Assembly (NCBI GenBank): GCA_903925075.1
Contig: CAIYDQ010000022.1
Span: 1 to 53,315 of the forward strand
Direction: 5' to 3'
Length of the DNA: 53,315 nucleotides
From: an uncultured Geobacter sp.
GTDB taxonomy: Bacteria > Desulfobacterota > Desulfuromonadia > Geobacterales > Geobacteraceae
Position 1 is the stretch's first letter; each line of letters begins with the position of its first letter. The notes beneath the pieces were generated by a model. That model did not search any database. It had not been told where the DNA came from and saw nothing but the letters and a program-made list of their open reading frames with translations. The translations under genes and the position numbers were made by a program. This document shows, piece by piece, positions 50,979-53,315 of the stretch.

Positions 50979-51343
50979 ACTTGAGGCTTCCCGCCGGATC
51001 TTCAGCTCTCCTTGACATACTCCCCGTCCGCCTCGTCCGACTTGCAAAATACTGAGATCGCCATTTCCATCGAGTTTTCGTTTTACGGCAATGGGAAGCG
51101 CGGGCTCTCCTAAACCAAGCTGCTTGCGCCATGGATAGGGATTGCAGACCTCCGATGCCGAGGGCGTTCGCGGCTTCACGATCGGATTCAATAAACTTGT
51201 ATACCAACGTCGCTTTGTTCGGCTCTGTCCGTCTATTGATCTTGCGCTCCGCGCTTAGCCTGCGTTGGCCGTTGACACTCAAAACGATAGTTGTTACCCT
51301 GCGTTCTCACAGTGGTTTTCATTACAGCCCGGAGGAAATGTCC
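50979..51343. other. Intergenic region with second MazF-end fragment
   Basis: About 365 bp without a supported gene. It contains the second 59-bp direct repeat (51113-51171) with the last codons of the MazF remnant. The rest has stop codons in all frames over short distances and no motif I recognise. Presumably includes the promoter for the secreted repeat protein. Confidence 0.5.
51113..51171. repeat. 59-bp direct repeat, copy 2
   Basis: 56 of 59 bases match 48448-48506 in direct orientation; the three differences are all T-to-C. Only the final codons of the MazF-like frame are present. Confidence 0.9.
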
Positions 51344-52420
51344 ATGAAAAAGTCGTCCCTGAACGTTTTTCGGCTCGTTGTCTGCTCGTTGTGCTTGCTG
51401 CTCATGCAGACAACGATTTCATTGGCAGCCCAACCGGCTCAACCCACCTTGGCACTCTCCGCCGATACGATAACAGTTGGGCAAGCGCCCGCCACTTTGG
51501 CGATCAACGGCGGCGCGCCTCCGTTTTATGCCCAACAAACCGGAGGCACGGTAGGGGTCGATTTACGGCAAACTTCCGCAAACTCCTTCGTCATTGCCGG
51601 CAGGGCACAGGGAACCGCGGTGGTCTCGGTTTTCGACAGCCAAGGAAAGCCGGCGGGGTCGAAGACGATCACCGTCAAAATCCCTCCGGTTACCCTGACG
51701 CTTACTCCTGAAACCTTCGTTATCGGAACGGCGCCGGCCGTTTTCAAAGTCACCGGCGGCGTGGCGCCCTACATCGTGAGACAAACAGGGGGGAGCACGA
51801 CCGCGCAGATAAGCCAGACCGCAGCCGATACCTTTTACGTCGCCGCGATGAACCCGGGAACCGCAATAATTTCGCTGCAGGGTCAAACCAACGGCGTCAT
51901 CGCGTCCAAGACGCTCACCGCCGTACTGCCCCAGGCAACCTTGACCCTGGCGCCGGAGGCCATTAATTTCGGGTCCGCCCCCGCAGTGCTGAAGATAGGG
52001 GGCATCACCTCTCCTTTCAGCGTCCGGCAGACGGCCGGAACGGTCGGCGTCGGCATACAGCAGACGGCTGCGGACAGCTTTAACCTTATCGGCCAGGGTC
52101 CGGGGACCGCCGTAATCTCCCTGTTCGACACCTACAACAACAACCTCGGCTCAAGAACTCTGACCATCAACCTGCCGCCCTTGAACGTCTCTCTTTCCGC
52201 CGATGCCATCGCCGTCAATCGGGAGGCGGCGCTCTTGAAGATAACCAGCGGCATGGCGCCCTACTACGCGAGACAGACCGGCGGCACCGTGGGAGTGTCG
52301 ATCCAGCAGACCGCGGCGGACCAGTTCAGCATTTCCGGCAGGGCAGCCGGCACGGCGGTGCTTACCATTGGCGATCAGGGGGCCGGCAGGACCGTGACCA
52401 AAAACATCACCGTCAGGTAA
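51344..52420 (+). CDS. Secreted protein of four tandem Ig-like repeats
   Basis: A 358-aa exported protein, GGAGGAAATGTCC before ATG 51344. Signal peptide VVCSLCLLLMQTTISLAA. Then four repeats of about 82 aa, each built as (T/V)L-L-x(5)-I-x(2)-x-A-P-A-L-K-I-x-GG-x-P-(F/Y)-x-x-RQTGGTVGV, then IQQTAAD-F-I-G-x-GTAVISL and K-x-T-I-x-PP: Ig-like or BIG-type beta domains. There is no anchor or sorting motif after the last repeat, so the product is free in the periplasm or secreted. Function unknown; repeat identity indicates recent expansion. Confidence 0.85.
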   Translation: MKKSSLNVFRLVVCSLCLLLMQTTISLAAQPAQPTLALSADTITVGQAPATLAINGGAPPFYAQQTGGTVGVDLRQTSANSFVIAGRAQGTAVVSVFDSQGKPAGSKTITVKIPPVTLTLTPETFVIGTAPAVFKVTGGVAPYIVRQTGGSTTAQISQTAADTFYVAAMNPGTAIISLQGQTNGVIASKTLTAVLPQATLTLAPEAINFGSAPAVLKIGGITSPFSVRQTAGTVGVGIQQTAADSFNLIGQGPGTAVISLFDTYNNNLGSRTLTINLPPLNVSLSADAIAVNREAALLKITSGMAPYYARQTGGTVGVSIQQTAADQFSISGRAAGTAVLTIGDQGAGRTVTKNITVR

Positions 52421-52487
52421 ATAACTTATCATACCGACATGACCGCCATCCCTTCCCTTGGCACTATGGCAGCCCCTTCCCATCCGG

Positions 52488-52518
52488 GGCAGTTGTTGCA
52501 AGATTTGCAACAACTGCC
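52488..52518. terminator. Perfect 14-bp hairpin after the Ig-repeat gene
   Basis: GGCAGTTGTTGCAA (52488-52501) and TTGCAACAACTGCC (52505-52518), perfect inverted repeat, 3-nt loop, 68 bp after the stop. No T-run. It may be an mRNA end-protecting or REP-like element instead of a true terminator; it abuts the RhuM remnant. Confidence 0.6.
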
Positions 52519-52540
52519 TCCCTCTGCAATTCGCCCTAAT

Positions 52541-52675
52541 CAAAGTGGTGCCGCGAAGCGAATTTACCCGATAGCCGACGGAGATGATAACGTCGAGGTT
52601 GTAGTTGGTGACTTTGCGCCGAACCTGGCAACCGCCTTCATCCTGAACTACCGAGGAATCCTCGAAAGTTCCTTC
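52541..52675 (-). pseudogene. RhuM-family (virulence RhuM) gene fragment
   Basis: On the minus strand the frame reads EGTFEDSSVVQDEGG, then KVTNYNLDVIISVGYRVNSL and RGTTL, the central signature of RhuM-family proteins. It lacks the N-terminal DNA-binding-like half (replaced by the 21-bp repeat array starting at 52673) and degenerates after RGTTL (where FRIWAT is expected). A gene remnant, not a protein. Confidence 0.75.
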
Positions 52676-52756
52676 TCATGTAATTCTTGGGAAGACCGTG
52701 TATCTTTTTGGGAAGGTCATATATCTTCTTGGGAAGGTCATGTTTCTTTTTTTGAA
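52673..52756. repeat. 21-bp tandem repeats, array A (four units)
   Basis: Four degenerate 21-bp units (52673, 52694, 52715, 52736), each ending TTGGGAA or a variant. The core, read on the minus strand, is TTCCCAAGAAGATATATG, the same as array B but inverted. It cuts into the RhuM fragment. Confidence 0.8.
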
Positions 52757-53011
52757 AGGCTTCACAAGCAGAAAGACCGGCGTTGGTCAACCTTTGACAA
52801 CCTTGCCAAGTTGACGAGCGCCCCTCATTTTTCACCGGGCTCGTGCCATTTGGTCACGGTATCGGTTTCTCGAATGGATACAACCTCGTTTCTCAACTTT
52901 TGATCCCCTTCAACGGTTCATTTTAGAGCACAGTTCTCCTCGGCATGCCCATTATCGACTGATGTGCCCGTCTGCCCGGTGGACGTCGAGCGGCTCATCA
53001 TATTTTGATGG
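52757..53011. other. Spacer between the two repeat arrays
   Basis: About 255 bp with no supported gene on either strand. Short frames exist but show no family features, and no IS end or attachment site could be recognised. Confidence 0.4.
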
Positions 53012-53179
53012 CCTTCCCAAGAAGATATATGGGTATCCCAAGAAGATATATGACCTTCCCAAGAAGATACATGGGTATCCCAAGAAGATATACGACCTTC
53101 CCAAGAAGATACATGGGCATCACAAGCGGAGCTAAGGGCATCACGAGCGGAGCTAAGGGCATCACGAGCGGGTATATGA
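53012..53179. repeat. 21-bp tandem repeats, array B (eight units)
   Basis: Exactly eight 21-bp units: the first five alternate CCTTCCCAAGAAGATA and GTATCCCAAGAAGATA types (a 42-bp higher-order period), and the last three are a different 21-mer, GCATCACGAGCGGAGCTAAG. The array ends at 53179, directly at the IS element end. The period of seven codons leaves all frames open, so the ORFs seen over it are artefacts. Confidence 0.85.
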
Positions 53180-53180
53180 G

Positions 53181-53315
53181 GTGTCCTGTCAATAATGGAC
53201 ACACCCATCTCAAGCGGCTGCCAGTTGAATGTTGAAGTTCTGTGTAAATACGGCAGGGGCTAAATACCCCAGACGCGAGTGTCGCCGCTGACGGTTGTAG
53301 AAGATCTCGATGTAC
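53181..53315 (-). mobile_element. IS3-family insertion sequence, 3' end
   Basis: The terminal sequence GTGTCCTGTCAATAATGGAC (53181-53200) contains GTGTCC...GGACAC, the probable outer end of the element. It is followed inward by the transposase C-terminus (53210-53315). The rest of the element is beyond the window. Confidence 0.8.
53210..53315 (-). CDS. IS3-family transposase OrfB, C-terminal end (partial)
   Basis: On the minus strand the window edge opens inside a frame YIEIFYNRQRRHSRLGYLA, then PAVFTQNFNIQLAAA and stop (53210-53212). EIFYNRQRRHSRLGYL is the conserved C-terminal block of the DDE integrase-core transposases of IS3/IS150 type, just past the catalytic Glu. Only about 34 residues lie in this window; whether the gene is intact upstream cannot be seen. 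Confidence 0.92.
   Translation of the reverse strand, partial: YIEIFYNRQRRHSRLGYLAPAVFTQNFNIQLAAA

Noticed and set aside
50979..51112. Short frames between the ATPase terminator and the second direct repeat
   Set aside because: Several minus-strand phrases looked protein-like, but all are broken by stops and none matches a family that I can name.
53012..53179. CRISPR array
   Set aside because: Repeats are contiguous and lack unique spacers; no cas genes in the window.
52918..53235. Heptad-repeat ORFs on both strands over the 21-bp array
   Set aside because: A 21-bp repeat keeps all frames open; there is no ribosome-binding site or signal, and the repeats alter in sequence without regard to one frame.

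Overview
The window comes from a GC-rich deltaproteobacterial-type genome of the Geobacteraceae kind (Geobacter/Citrifermentans/Geomonas). The basis is the density of multihaem c-type cytochromes (42 canonical CXXCH motifs in six genes), a DUF3373 outer-membrane porin, the conserved leuS-lptE-holA/rpsT block, a large chemosensory operon with DUF4388 and HEAT-repeat partners, and sigma-54/NtrC-type regulation. Genus is inferred from gene content only.

Layout. 190-3221 (minus): M42 peptidase, bifunctional nuclease, miaB. 3222-3919: AT-rich leader with a likely sigma-70 promoter and a short upstream ORF. 3920-13136 (plus): porin, small secreted protein, octahaem cytochrome, cytochrome/triple-rhodanese fusion, a PsrABC-type molybdenum oxidoreductase, and a Lys-rich secreted peptide. 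13248-18563 (plus): 12-haem lipocytochrome, 9-haem cytochrome, Rieske protein, cytochrome b6-like protein, subunit IV-like protein and tetrahaem cytochrome, all overlapping or tightly spaced. 18698-23746 (minus): another large multihaem cytochrome, a CoA-disulfide/persulfide reductase with rhodanese domain, three small proteins and a methyltransferase. Together these look like one electron-transfer and sulfur-handling island: a menaquinol-oxidising Rieske/b6 complex, periplasmic and outer-membrane haem wires, a porin, and enzymes of polysulfide/persulfide chemistry.

24033-28488 is housekeeping (rpsT, holA, lptE, leuS). 28521-41063 (minus) is a 13-gene chemosensory operon (DUF4388, CheA, two CheW-type proteins, CheR, CheB, stand-alone receivers, ExeA-like ATPase, zinc-ribbon receiver, HEAT repeats, GAF) with no receptor gene in the window. 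41142-42464 is der.

42465-47042 is a compact, apparently self-contained regulatory module. A sensor kinase and an NtrC-type sigma-54 activator are flanked on both sides by the same arrangement: a conserved upstream motif (TCATTTTGTGTA...CCATTTC), a sigma-54 promoter about 100 bp downstream of it, and then a gene or gene pair for tiny proteins (68 aa Cys-rich plus 27 aa membrane peptide on one side, 58 aa membrane protein on the other). I consider this the best candidate for an undescribed system in the window.

47101-53315 is an accessory region: an AbiEii-type nucleotidyltransferase toxin pair, MazF, RhuM and secreted-protein remnants, a 59-bp direct repeat bracketing 2.6 kb, an AAA ATPase with a repeated operator-like motif, a secreted protein of four Ig-like repeats, two inverted arrays of 21-bp repeats, and the 3' end of an IS3-family transposase at the window edge.
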